A stretch of 64,000 nucleotides of DNA, from the NCBI RefSeq assembly GCF_900111765.1, contig NZ_FOIB01000007.1, positions 1-64,000 on the forward strand, in the 5' to 3' direction. This DNA comes from Myxococcus fulvus (GTDB taxonomy: Bacteria > Myxococcota > Myxococcia > Myxococcales > Myxococcaceae). Below the pieces are notes generated by a model. That model saw only the letters and a program-made list of their open reading frames with translations, had not been told where the DNA came from and ran no database searches. The first letter of the stretch is position 1, and every line of letters starts with the position of its first letter. The translations under genes and the position numbers were made by a program. Of this stretch, positions 51,305-60,256 are shown in pieces.

Positions 51305-51671
51305 GCAGCCGCCGCGCCGTCGCCTTCAGGGCCGGTGAGCCGGGCTCGCGGTCGAGCCGCTCCAGCACGTCCTGGACACGGTCGAGTCGTCCTGCCTGCT
51401 CGAGGATCTTCAACGCCTTGAGCTGGACCAGCTCCTCCGGGGGCATCGAGTGCGTCGCGGGTGTCTGTCCTCGCATGGGCAGTCGGCCCTTCTGATTCAG
51501 CAACTCCACCAGCGCGCCCACGTCCTCGCCCTGGAGGGGCGCCGCCGCCAGGGGCTTCGCCGCGTCCTCCAGCTCCTCCAGTGCCTCCATCAGCTCGCCC
51601 CAGGCGAAGCCTCGCGGCGGGACGTCGCGCTCCGTCACCATCCGCCTGAGCTGCTCGCGTATCGTCGGCAT
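51273..51671 (-). CDS. Small hypothetical protein coupled to transglutaminase-like gene
   Basis: I do not recognise this 132-residue protein. It is predicted helical (TIREQLRRMVTERD, GELMEALEELEDAAKPL, LVQLKALKILEQAGRLDRVQDVLERL in the second half) with a Gly/Pro-rich middle. ATG 51671 has AGGAG 6 bases upstream, which makes GTG 51692 unlikely. It follows the transglutaminase-like gene by 8 bp on the same strand and is probably cotranscribed with it. Its 3' end overlaps the third oxygenase paralog, running the other way. Confidence 0.65.
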   Translation of the reverse strand: MPTIREQLRRMVTERDVPPRGFAWGELMEALEELEDAAKPLAAAPLQGEDVGALVELLNQKGRLPMRGQTPATHSMPPEELVQLKALKILEQAGRLDRVQDVLERLDREPGSPALKATARRLLNRGGGEEPA

Positions 51672-51679
51672 GACAACTC

Positions 51680-52951
51680 CTAGCGTGTCCACATGATGTC
51701 TATCTCTGGGACCTGCTCCGTCCCGACGGTGATGCCGAACGCGTTGCGCTCCAGGTCCACCTCCCAGAGTCGCCCGTGGGCTCGCAGCGTCCCCATGAGG
51801 AACGGCAGGGTGGGGTGCAGGTATCGACGACGCAGCGAGGAGTCCTTCCCCAGTCGGACGGGCCTGCCGTCCGCGGGAGGCAGCGGCATGTCCAGCTCCA
51901 CCGCCTCGCCTCGGAAGCAGGCGTCGTAGAGGTAGAGCCGCCCGGAGTCCTCCAGGAAGTTCAGACAGTGGCCGTCATCCCAGCCCGCCATGAAGGCATA
52001 GCGGGACTCCACGCGGCCCAGCAGCTCCACCGGCTCGTCCGGCGCGAAGGGATAGTGCGCGCAGTCCTGGAAGCGGCCGTGCAACCGCGTCAGCCGGCTG
52101 GGCTCGGGTTGGTTGATGCCCGGCGCCACCGCCACCATCGCCTCCCAGCGCACCTCGTCCGTGCGCGCGTCCTCGCGAGGCATCAGGTGTAGCGTGCGGC
52201 CCTCCAGCCGGACTCCCTGGATGTTGGCCAATTGCTGGAACAGCTGATACCAGCCGCCACACATGCCGCCGCCGACCGCCAGCATGTGCCGCACCGTCCA
52301 CGCCGGCACGCCGTAGCGCAGCCCCGTCTCCGGGAGCCCTCGGAGCACGGCGTCGCAGATGTCCTTGCGTGACTCCAGCCCCGCGCACCAGCGCGAGGAC
52401 CAGCGCACCAGCGGCGCATAGGCCCCCGAGACAGGCGCCCCCGTCTCGCCGTGGCGCATCGGCGCGCCCGTGGTGAAGAGCTCGTGCTGGCTGTCCCCGA
52501 GGAAGAGGGTGCGCGGGCTGCCATCCGCGTCCGTCCACTCCGCCACCCACTGGAGCTCCAGCGCGTGCGTGCCGATGTGGTTGGGCAGGGGCCGGTTGAA
52601 GGGCACCGGCTCCGCGAGCGTGCTCCAGCCCGCCGTTCGCTCCAGGTTCACCGGGTGGGGACCGAGCCAGCGGATGCGCGTGCCCGGACTGCTCGGCGTG
52701 GAGAGGGACGGCCCGAAGGCGCTCAGCTCGAAGGAGGAGGGGACGAAGTGGTTGGCGAGCAGGGACACGCGGACAGAGGGGCGCGTGCCTCGCACGTAGG
52801 CGATGGGCTCGGCGCGATGGCCCCGAATCCACTCCGGCAGCTCGCCCAGTCGGGTGTCCGTGACGGGATTCCAGAGTGGAATCGTGCCGCTGTCCGCGTC
52901 ACCTCGATCGAAGTGCAGGCTGTAGATGGCCAGCGGTTCCGCGTGGTGCAT
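51680..52951 (-). CDS. Transglutaminase-like Cys protein
   Basis: This 423-residue protein starts at ATG 52951, supported by GGAGGTG. The second half carries a papain/transglutaminase-type triad. The Cys is in GGGMCGGWYQLFQQLA (near residue 240), the His in DGHCLNFLED and the Asp in LYLYDACF, in the expected order and spacing. The first half is beta-rich (PEWIRGHRAEPIAYVRG) and may be a structural or substrate domain. Members of this fold can be transglutaminases, amidases or peptidases, and I cannot choose among them. No signal peptide is visible. It sits between the small gene at 51273 and the CHAT gene, all on the minus strand. Confidence 0.62.
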   Translation of the reverse strand: MHHAEPLAIYSLHFDRGDADSGTIPLWNPVTDTRLGELPEWIRGHRAEPIAYVRGTRPSVRVSLLANHFVPSSFELSAFGPSLSTPSSPGTRIRWLGPHPVNLERTAGWSTLAEPVPFNRPLPNHIGTHALELQWVAEWTDADGSPRTLFLGDSQHELFTTGAPMRHGETGAPVSGAYAPLVRWSSRWCAGLESRKDICDAVLRGLPETGLRYGVPAWTVRHMLAVGGGMCGGWYQLFQQLANIQGVRLEGRTLHLMPREDARTDEVRWEAMVAVAPGINQPEPSRLTRLHGRFQDCAHYPFAPDEPVELLGRVESRYAFMAGWDDGHCLNFLEDSGRLYLYDACFRGEAVELDMPLPPADGRPVRLGKDSSLRRRYLHPTLPFLMGTLRAHGRLWEVDLERNAFGITVGTEQVPEIDIMWTR

Positions 52952-53033
52952 GTCCACCTCCCCCTCGCGCGTGCCCCCGGGCACGGCTCTGCTTCACCAG
53001 CACCCACGGCCTCCCCGAAGGCCGTGGGTGGCG

Positions 53034-55799
53034 CTACTCGTACAGCAAGACCTGGCTCACCCAGGGCGCGCCCTTGACCTCGCGCAGCCAGCGCAGCCGC
53101 TCCGCGCGCAGGGCCACCGCGGGCGTGGCGCCGCCGTGGATGCGCTCGCGCACGCCCTGGAAGAAGCGCCCCGCCGAGTCCGGGATGTCCACCGTCGCCG
53201 CGAACACCGCGCGCGCTCCGGCGCCCACGAAGGCCTGGGGCAGCGACGACGTCTGATGCAGCAGCGGTGGCAGTCGCGCCGCGCTGCACGCGCCCAGCAG
53301 CACCACCGGCGAGCCCTCCAGCTTCACCTGCCGCAGCGCCTCCGAGGTGAGCGCGTAGCGCCCGTCGTACTCTGGCGCCAGGGCGATGACCGGCGCCTCC
53401 GACAGGTTGCGGTCCACCACGCCGTGCGCGTGGAACTCGATGTCGGTGGCGCGCGCCATGGCCTCCAGCACGCGCGAGGGCGTGGCCTGCGCGCCCGACA
53501 GCTCCATCGACTGACCGACGGGCGCGGGCGTCGACTCCCACGAGGACAGGCGCGCCAGCCCCAGCCCCGCGGGCGTCTCCACGTTGGCCACCACCACGTG
53601 CAGCGGCGGCGGAGGCTTCCGGTCGGGCGCGATGGCGGTCCGCGTCGCCACGCGGTAGCTCCACGCCATCTCGGGTGGCAGCAACCCGGCGCGACTGTCG
53701 AGCGGCGACGCCGCGAGCACGTCCACCTGGGGGCAGGGCCGCAGCAGGGCCAGGAGCGACTCCGGCACCAGCCCCGACAGGTCCTCGCCCAGCGGCTCCT
53801 TGCGCGAGGCATCCAGATGTCCCAGCACCTGACCCCGGGGGCCCAGCGCCACCGCCACCGTGCGCTCGGCCTCCATCGCGGCGATGAGCGCGCACTGCTG
53901 GGGCTTCTTCACGCCGAGCTGCTTCGCCACCACGTCCGGCACCTCCTTGAAGGCCCCGGCCTCGCCCGCGGTGACGGCCATCGTCTGGAAGGCCACCGCC
54001 GCCGCGTCGCGCGCGTCCGCGTCGGTGGAGAGGTACGGCTCCGCGTCGCGGATGACGGCGGCGAGCTTCTGGTTGCCGACGCTCCGGTTCAGGAGCAGCT
54101 CGAAGCGCGCCTCGACGAGTCGGGCCAGCATCCGCCGCCCCGGTGTCTCCCGCGCCGCGAGGGCCCGGGCCAGCTCCGTGCGAATCTGCTGCTCGTCCTG
54201 GGGCTTGCGGTCCAACCGCATCAGGTCCGTGAGCGTCCACACGCCGACGAGTCCGACGGTCGGCCCACACTCCTGCGCGCGCATCAGCGCCCGGCGCGCC
54301 TCCTGGGGCCGCAGCCGCATCAGCTCCAGCGCCGCCACGTTGCGGTGGACGTAGTTCTTCACGTCACAGGTGTCGGGCGCCCGGGCCAGATATTCGGCGA
54401 GGTAGGCGCGAGCGGCGGCCGCGCGGAACTGGAAGCGCGCGGCCTGCGACAGCGCGCGCAGCGCGGCGGACTCCAGCTCCCACTCGCCCATGGACTGCGC
54501 CTCGCGCCAGCTCGCGCGCGCCGTCTCGTCGGCCTCCAGCAGGCGATTGGCGGATGTGGCCCGGTGGCTCACCTTGCGCAGCAGGTCCGCGCAGCGCGGG
54601 CGCAGCCGCTTCTCCCGGCACAGCGTCAGCGCGGCCTTGAGCCGCTGGTCCGCCTGCCACGCCTCACCCGCGAGGCCCTCCTGCATCGCGAGCGCGTCCT
54701 GGACGAGCAGCTCCACCCAGGGGTCGTTCCACTTCCGGGCCAGCGACTCCCATTCGTCGGGCGGGCTCGGCACGTCGAGGGAGCGCAGCTTCGCGCCGAG
54801 CAGCAAATCGGCCTCACCCGACGCACGCAGCCGCGTGAGCAGCTCCGCGGAGGCGGGAGCACGCGTCTCGAGGAGCCTGGCGTACTCGGCGGCCAGCGGC
54901 GCGCGGCGCGTGAAGTCCCTCGCGGCGATGGCGCGCGTGTACTCGGCCAGCGCCGTACCGCCGTGGATGCCGTCGAGCAGCTCGGCCAGGGGCAGCAGCG
55001 CCGTCACTCGCGCTGAAGAAAGAGCGGTGCGGACGGCGTCATAGAAGAGCCCGCGCGCGATGCCGGGGTGCTGGCGGGCCTCCTCCAGCGGCACGGGCGC
55101 GCGCGCGTCCGTGGTCAGGCGCGTCATGGCCGCGTGGGTGCGCTTCCAGGACTCCCTCCGCTGCGTCACGGAGCGACGCAGGCCTTCCGCCTGCTCGCGG
55201 GCCTCCTTGCTCCAGCCCTGCTCGCCCAGCGCGGCCACCTCGTCGAAGACCGAGGCCGACACCAGGTGCAGCCCCATCTCCCGCAGGACGAGCGCCCGGT
55301 TCCACAGGGCCTGGGGATGGCGCCCGGACGCCTCCAGCAGGGTGTCCAGTCGCTCCAGCGCATCGTCGTGCCGCCCGAGCAGGAGCAGGGCCACGGCCTG
55401 GTCATTGTCCCGATTCAGGGATGGCTGCGCGTGCTGCAGGTGCGCGAGCCCCTGCTGCGGGTCGCCATGCACCAGGTAGGACGCGGCGATGCCGGCGCGG
55501 TCTCCCTTCTCCTCCAGCCGCGCCAGCTCCCGCAGCGGCACGGCGATCGAGGCGCGCTCCTCGCGGGGACGGGCATAGGGACGGTGCACGTCCGCGGTGG
55601 GGACGGAGAGGCGCGCTTCCAGCGGCCGCGTGCGCGCGTCGGTCAGCCAGAGCAATTCCTGGCGGCGATTGGCCAAGGGCCCCGAGCGGGCGATGAGGAT
55701 GGCCGGGAACACGAGCAGCGGGATGATGTGCCACGCACGCAGGCGAGGGGCGCGTCGCCCTCGAGTGGACTTCCCTGGTGCATCCAGCTCGGCGGCCAT
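53034..55799 (-). CDS. Membrane-anchored TPR-like/CHAT (caspase-like) protein
   Basis: This 921-residue protein starts at ATG 55799, with GGAGGG 9 bases upstream; GTG 55820 is an alternative. One N-terminal membrane helix (IIPLLVFPAILIA) is followed by a long helical region rich in TPR-like pairs (AVALLLLGRHDDALERLDTLL, ALWNRALVLREMGLH). The last 270 residues form a CHAT domain: IEFHAHGVVD supplies His and VVLLGACSAA the Cys of the caspase-like dyad, and VGAGARAVFAAT is also typical. The CHAT part should face whichever side the helix leaves it. Such TPR-CHAT proteins are often proteases triggered by partner binding. It lies 82 bp upstream of the transglutaminase-like gene and is divergent from the D-amino acid oxidase gene. 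Target unknown. Confidence 0.82.
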   Translation of the reverse strand: MAAELDAPGKSTRGRRAPRLRAWHIIPLLVFPAILIARSGPLANRRQELLWLTDARTRPLEARLSVPTADVHRPYARPREERASIAVPLRELARLEEKGDRAGIAASYLVHGDPQQGLAHLQHAQPSLNRDNDQAVALLLLGRHDDALERLDTLLEASGRHPQALWNRALVLREMGLHLVSASVFDEVAALGEQGWSKEAREQAEGLRRSVTQRRESWKRTHAAMTRLTTDARAPVPLEEARQHPGIARGLFYDAVRTALSSARVTALLPLAELLDGIHGGTALAEYTRAIAARDFTRRAPLAAEYARLLETRAPASAELLTRLRASGEADLLLGAKLRSLDVPSPPDEWESLARKWNDPWVELLVQDALAMQEGLAGEAWQADQRLKAALTLCREKRLRPRCADLLRKVSHRATSANRLLEADETARASWREAQSMGEWELESAALRALSQAARFQFRAAAARAYLAEYLARAPDTCDVKNYVHRNVAALELMRLRPQEARRALMRAQECGPTVGLVGVWTLTDLMRLDRKPQDEQQIRTELARALAARETPGRRMLARLVEARFELLLNRSVGNQKLAAVIRDAEPYLSTDADARDAAAVAFQTMAVTAGEAGAFKEVPDVVAKQLGVKKPQQCALIAAMEAERTVAVALGPRGQVLGHLDASRKEPLGEDLSGLVPESLLALLRPCPQVDVLAASPLDSRAGLLPPEMAWSYRVATRTAIAPDRKPPPPLHVVVANVETPAGLGLARLSSWESTPAPVGQSMELSGAQATPSRVLEAMARATDIEFHAHGVVDRNLSEAPVIALAPEYDGRYALTSEALRQVKLEGSPVVLLGACSAARLPPLLHQTSSLPQAFVGAGARAVFAATVDIPDSAGRFFQGVRERIHGGATPAVALRAERLRWLREVKGAPWVSQVLLYE

Positions 55800-55980
55800 C
55801 CGCTGGACCCTCCCCGTCACTTCGCGTCCCGAGGCGCGAAGCCATCACTGCGTTCGTGTGTCTTAAGCCAAAGACGCGGATGTCGACAAACCGTGGAAAA
55901 TAGAGGCGCGAATCGCACACCGCCTCGGAGATGACGCTGCGGGTCAACCCTTCCATGTCGCGCGCGCTAGGCTGGGCTCC

Positions 55981-56940
55981 ATGTTCATCGTCGTCCTGGG
56001 TGGTGGTGTGTCAGGTCTGACCTGCGGCATCCGCTTGCTGGAGGCGGGGCACACCGTGGAGGTGTGGGCGCGGGAGGTGTCACCCCACACGACGTCGGAT
56101 GTCGCCGCGGCCGTCTGGTATCCCTATCGCGCCTGGCCACAGGAGCGCGTCAGTGCCTGGGCCAAGAGGACATACACCGTGCTGGCCTCGCTTGCGCACG
56201 CGCACCCCGAGGCGGGCATCCTGCTGGTCTCCGGCGTCGAGCTGTTCCGTCGCCACGTGGAGGACCCGTGGTGGCGCGACAGCGTGCCGGACTTCCGCCG
56301 CGCGAGGCCGGAGGAGCTCCCGCCAGGACTGTTGGAGGGTTATCACTTCACCGCGCCCGTCATCGAGATGCCGCGCTACCTGCCGTTCCTGATGTCACGG
56401 CTGCGCGCGCTGGGCGGGACGTTGGTGCGGCGCGAGGTGCGCTCGCTCGACGAGGCCTGGGCGCGCGCGTCGCTGGTGGTCAACTGCACGGGGTTGGGGG
56501 CACGCGAGCTCGTGGGGGACGCGACGCTCCATCCGGTGCGGGGCGAGGTGCTGCGGGTGTCGCCGGCGCCCACGGACCGCTTCCTCTTCGATGACGAGCA
56601 CGAGGACGGCATCGCCTACGTGATTCCCCGCTCGGGCGACTGCATCCTCGGCGGCACGGTGGAGGAGGGGAACGGCTCACTCACTCCGGACCCGGCCGTG
56701 GCGCGCGGCATCCTGGCTCGCAACGCGCCGCTGTTGCCTCCGGGGGCGGTGCTCAACGTGGTGGAGCACAAGGTGGGGCTGCGCCCCGGACGACCCACCG
56801 TGAGGCTGGAGGCGGAGGTCATCGCGGGGCGCGTGGTGGTGCATGACTACGGACATGGAGGCGCGGGGGTCACGCTCTCCTGGGGCTGCGCGGAGGAGGT
56901 GGTGGCGTTGGTCGCCGCTCACCAGACGCAGCTGACGTAG
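55981..56940 (+). CDS. D-amino acid oxidase-family FAD enzyme
   Basis: This 319-residue flavoprotein starts at ATG 55981 and is headed by the FAD dinucleotide motif VVLGGGVSGLTCGIRLLEAG. The D-amino acid oxidase core is recognisable from AAAVWYPYRAW near the N-terminus, VVNCTGLGARELVGD, IAYVIPRSGDCILGG and the second FAD motif VHDYGHGGAGVTLSWG at the C-terminus. The length fits the family. It should oxidise D-amino acids to 2-oxo acids with hydrogen peroxide release; the precise substrate is unknown. Its final 22 bp overlap the convergent lipoprotein gene. A D-aminoacylase-type gene lies 1 kb away, which suggests a shared interest in D-amino acids. Confidence 0.9.
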   Translation: MFIVVLGGGVSGLTCGIRLLEAGHTVEVWAREVSPHTTSDVAAAVWYPYRAWPQERVSAWAKRTYTVLASLAHAHPEAGILLVSGVELFRRHVEDPWWRDSVPDFRRARPEELPPGLLEGYHFTAPVIEMPRYLPFLMSRLRALGGTLVRREVRSLDEAWARASLVVNCTGLGARELVGDATLHPVRGEVLRVSPAPTDRFLFDDEHEDGIAYVIPRSGDCILGGTVEEGNGSLTPDPAVARGILARNAPLLPPGAVLNVVEHKVGLRPGRPTVRLEAEVIAGRVVVHDYGHGGAGVTLSWGCAEEVVALVAAHQTQLT

Positions 56941-57803
56941 CCCGTCTTGCCGTTGGTGACCTTGAGGTCCGTCCAGCCGGTGGCGTCGTTCTTGGTGAGC
57001 GTCACGCCGTCCTCGTAGCCGCCGGTGAAGTCACCGAAGACGCCGCGCAGCAGGCCCACGGTGGAGGCGCCGTTGCACATCGGCACGGTGGCGTTGCCCT
57101 CCCACGAGCCATCGGCCACGCCGCCGCCGGGGAAGTCCACGCAGTGCGCGGTGCCGCCCATGTTGGCCGGCTCGCTCGCGTCGTCGGACGACCAGCCCTT
57201 GAGCACCCACGCGTCGTAGGACGCGCCGCCGTTGGGCGGGTAGATGGTCTGCTTGCTGACGAGCAGGCCCGGCTTGGAGTCACCCTGGTAGTGGAACGTC
57301 ATGCCCGCGCGCGACCAGATGCTGGTGATGAAGCAGCGGCGATTCGTGTTCACCGGCACGTAGGGGAAGGCACAGCTGAAGGAGGTGCACTCCGACCAGC
57401 TCATGGACACGCGGTTGGCGGTGTTGGCGATACAGGTCGCCTCGCCCACCACGCCCGTGCCGATGCCGTCCCGCGTCTTGAGCTTCCAGCGGCCGCCCTC
57501 CTCGTAGACGCCCACGCTGGAGATGGGGTTGTAGGGGTGGGCGGACTGGCCCTTGAGGTTGCCGCGCACGCCTGTGAGGAAGCACGTCTGGGTATTGGAG
57601 GGGCCCAGGTCCAGGTCCGGTCCGCTGTTGCCCGGCGTGCCCCAGCCCCAGCGCCCGGTGACGACGAGGCCCTGCTTCGCCTCGCCCAGCTCCTCCACGG
57701 CCGGGGTGTTCTCCGGCGTCTGCGCCATCTCCATGCCCTCGCCGCAGGCCACGGCGAGCAGGGTGAGCGGCAGGGTCCACAGCAGGTTCGTTCCACGCGT
57801 CAT
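56919..57803 (-). CDS. Secreted lipoprotein of unknown function
   Basis: This 294-residue exported protein starts at ATG 57803, with a lipoprotein signal whose lipobox reads LLAVAC (Cys near residue 20). After an acidic, probably unstructured linker, the mature region is rich in Gly, Trp, Asn and paired Cys (TCFLTGVRGNLKG, RCFITSIWSRAG). It looks like repeated beta-sheet units of about 90 residues, each beginning with a Cys-Phe-(L/I)-T pattern. This could be a lectin- or shearing-resistant surface fold, but I do not recognise it. The end overlaps the D-amino acid oxidase gene on the other strand by 22 bp. Confidence 0.72.
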   Translation of the reverse strand: MTRGTNLLWTLPLTLLAVACGEGMEMAQTPENTPAVEELGEAKQGLVVTGRWGWGTPGNSGPDLDLGPSNTQTCFLTGVRGNLKGQSAHPYNPISSVGVYEEGGRWKLKTRDGIGTGVVGEATCIANTANRVSMSWSECTSFSCAFPYVPVNTNRRCFITSIWSRAGMTFHYQGDSKPGLLVSKQTIYPPNGGASYDAWVLKGWSSDDASEPANMGGTAHCVDFPGGGVADGSWEGNATVPMCNGASTVGLLRGVFGDFTGGYEDGVTLTKNDATGWTDLKVTNGKTGYVSCVW

Positions 57804-57905
57804 GATTCAGTGCCTTTCCAGTCGAGTGCTTCGCCGGGTGTTCCTTCCCGGTGTCGCTCGCTGGAACGGACCTTCGCGCGGATATTCCCGCGGCATTTTC
57901 CGCCG

Positions 57906-59648
57906 TCAGGCGTTAGCGCGCAGCACGCCGCCGAAGCCCCGCTCGCGGCCGAGCGCCGGGGACACCGCGCCGTCACTCACCGCCTCACGTCCGGAGATGA
58001 GCACGCTCTTCACCGCGGCGTCGTTGCGGCGCACCAAGCGCACGAAGCCGCCGAAGTTCTCCATGGGCGCCTCCGCGATGGCGTCGAGCTTCGCGTCCAG
58101 TCCCTCGGGATTGACGATGACCAGGTCCGCGCGCTTGCCCTCGGCGAGCACGCCCGCGTCCATGCCCAGCCACTCGCCAATCTCGCCCGTGAGCCGGTGC
58201 ACCGCGCGCTCCACCGTCATGAACGACTCGCCGCGCTTGTCGGCCTCGCGGACCAGACGCAACAGGCGCAGCGGGAAGTTGTAGTGCGCCATGTTGCGCA
58301 GGTGCGCGCCCGCGTCCGAGAAGCCGATGAGGATGTCCGGGTGCTTGCAGATGGACTCCAGCTCCTGGAGCCGATCATTCGCCATCACCGTGTACCAGCG
58401 CAGCGCGTCCCCGTGCGTGGCGATGAGGTCCAGGAACACGTCCACCGCGTCGCGGTTCTGTTCCTTCGCCACCTGTGCGAAGGACTTGCCCACCACGCTT
58501 TTGTCCGGGCACTCGAGGATCTGCGATTGATTGAAGTCGCGGTGGAAGGCGCGCGGCAGGAAGCGGTTGGTCCACTGACTCCTGAACCGCGCGCGGTAGA
58601 CGGGGTCCTTGAGCAGGCCCGCGCGCGAGGCGGCGTCCTGCAGGTGCAGCGCCGCGGCTCCCGCGCCGAACTCCTCGAAGACGACCAGGTCGATGCCGTC
58701 CGCCCACAGGTCGAAGATTTCGGGCAGGGCCTGCCAGCGGAAGTTGGCGCCCAGCAGCGTGTTGGCCGCGCGCGAGAGCACGCCGATGAGCCGGTGGATG
58801 CCTCGGCTGGCGCGCGGGTCCATCATGGAGATGACCGTGGTCTTCAGCGTCTTGCGCCACAGGCCCATGCTCTCGAGCAGGAACAGCACCACGTTCACCT
58901 TGGTGCTGATGTTGGGCACGCCCTGGAAGACGCGGCCGCGCTCGCGCAAGAGCTTCGTGAGCCGGCGGTACTCGCTCCAGCGCGCGTAGGTGGAGGGCAG
59001 GGGCCGGCTGCGGATGTCTCGCGAGCCGCCCATCTTGTCCCACTTGAGCGTCATGATGGACAGGCCCAGGTAGCCCAGGTCCAGGCCGTCGCGCACGAGC
59101 GACTCCATCCGGCGCAGCTCGTCCTCGCTGGGGCGCACGGTGGAGTCCAGGCTGCGGTGCAGGCCCATGGCGTGGGCGCGCAGCGCGGAGTGTCCCAGGA
59201 AGGACGCGACGTGGGGACCCAGGGGGAGCTGATCCAGGTGCTCCATGTAGCCGCCCAGCGTGTCCCACGACTTGCGCTCCTCGAGCAGCGAGCGGACGGT
59301 GTCGTACGGGATGGCCTCGACGCGGCAGAACATGTCCGCCAGGTCCTCGGGCTTGCCCACCGCGAGGCTCAGCGAGCAGCTGCCGACGACGACGGTGGTG
59401 ACGCCGTGGCGGACGGACTCGGAGAGGGACGGGGCCAGCTCGACTTCGGCGTCGTAGTGGGTGTGGAAGTCGATGAAGCCCGGCGTCACCCAGTGCCCGG
59501 TGGCGTCGATGACCCGGGTGTTTGGAGCGCGCTCGATGGGGCCCTCGGAGAGGCGCGCCACCTTGCCTGCCTGGATGCCCACGTGGAGCTTGCGGGGTGG
59601 GTTGCCCAGACCATCGAACACGAGTCCGTTCTCGACGATGAGGTCCAT
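57906..59648 (-). CDS. D-aminoacylase-type amidohydrolase
   Basis: This 580-residue metal-dependent amidohydrolase belongs to the N-acyl-D-amino-acid deacylase group. The start ATG 59648 leads straight into the family N-terminus (LIVENGLVFDGLG). The first metal site is PGFIDFHTHYD. VVVGSCSLSL follows the usual position of the second-site Cys, and the late Asp lies in IGFSDAGAHLRNM. These enzymes remove N-acyl groups from D-amino acids in the cytoplasm. Members of the same family act on other cyclic or acyl substrates, so specificity is open. It stands alone on the minus strand, 102 bp from the lipoprotein gene. Confidence 0.88.
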   Translation of the reverse strand: MDLIVENGLVFDGLGNPPRKLHVGIQAGKVARLSEGPIERAPNTRVIDATGHWVTPGFIDFHTHYDAEVELAPSLSESVRHGVTTVVVGSCSLSLAVGKPEDLADMFCRVEAIPYDTVRSLLEERKSWDTLGGYMEHLDQLPLGPHVASFLGHSALRAHAMGLHRSLDSTVRPSEDELRRMESLVRDGLDLGYLGLSIMTLKWDKMGGSRDIRSRPLPSTYARWSEYRRLTKLLRERGRVFQGVPNISTKVNVVLFLLESMGLWRKTLKTTVISMMDPRASRGIHRLIGVLSRAANTLLGANFRWQALPEIFDLWADGIDLVVFEEFGAGAAALHLQDAASRAGLLKDPVYRARFRSQWTNRFLPRAFHRDFNQSQILECPDKSVVGKSFAQVAKEQNRDAVDVFLDLIATHGDALRWYTVMANDRLQELESICKHPDILIGFSDAGAHLRNMAHYNFPLRLLRLVREADKRGESFMTVERAVHRLTGEIGEWLGMDAGVLAEGKRADLVIVNPEGLDAKLDAIAEAPMENFGGFVRLVRRNDAAVKSVLISGREAVSDGAVSPALGRERGFGGVLRANA

Positions 59649-59855
59649 GGCGGGAGCCTAGGTCCGCTGTTCTGTCGAGTTCCAGGAAGAAGCCGTGCCG
59701 GGGATGGATGTGCTTGCGCTCGGGCGCACTGCGTCATGGCGAGGGATTGCCCCTGGGACGAGGGGGAGGGGGCTCGGCTGAGTGCCCGCTGTCTGGAGTG
59801 GGGGTGCCTAGCTTGGTCGGCGGAAGAAACGAACGCGACGAGCACGGGAGGCGAG

Positions 59856-60173
59856 ATGGCACGGACACGATGGAAGTGGCTCACGCTGCTGGGCTTGGGG
59901 ACGTCCCTGGTGGCCTTCGCGGGATGCGAGGACGGGGAGGTGCGCGAGAACTCGCGGCAGGTGGGTCGTGAGATGGGCAAGGCCGCGAAGGACGTGCGCG
60001 AAGGAACGCGCGAGGCGGCGAAGGACATGAAGACGGCCGCCGAGGAGGCCTCGCAGGGCTTCAAGGAAGGCATGGGCGGCGCGGGTGAGGCCGGTGAGGT
60101 GGAAGAGACTCCGGACGCGCGGGAACGTTCGCTGGAAGACCACGAGCTGCCTGCCGAAACGCCTCCTCGCTGA
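59856..60173 (+). CDS. Small lipoprotein with amphipathic helix
   Basis: This 105-residue protein starts at ATG 59856, with GGGAGG 4 bases upstream. A short signal (LTLLGLGTSLVAFAGC) ends in a lipobox Cys near residue 24. The rest is a single long charged helix with Lys/Glu repeats (KAAKDVREGTREAAKDM, AAEEASQGFKEGM), similar to LEA or ElaB-type stress proteins, and an acidic tail. It is probably anchored to a membrane by lipid. The role is unknown; protection of the envelope is plausible inference. Confidence 0.7.
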   Translation: MARTRWKWLTLLGLGTSLVAFAGCEDGEVRENSRQVGREMGKAAKDVREGTREAAKDMKTAAEEASQGFKEGMGGAGEAGEVEETPDARERSLEDHELPAETPPR

Positions 60174-60256
60174 CGTTGCGGGAGGCTCGGTGGCGTCATG
60201 GCTTCGCGGGGTGACAGGATGTGCCCCGCGGCCACGAGCTGGCGCGCGGGTGTCCC

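Noticed and set aside
57144-60173. 1009-residue frame ending in the small lipoprotein
   Set aside because: Only the last 105 residues, from ATG 59856 with a Shine-Dalgarno sequence and lipoprotein signal, look real; the rest is antisense to the amidohydrolase and lipoprotein genes.
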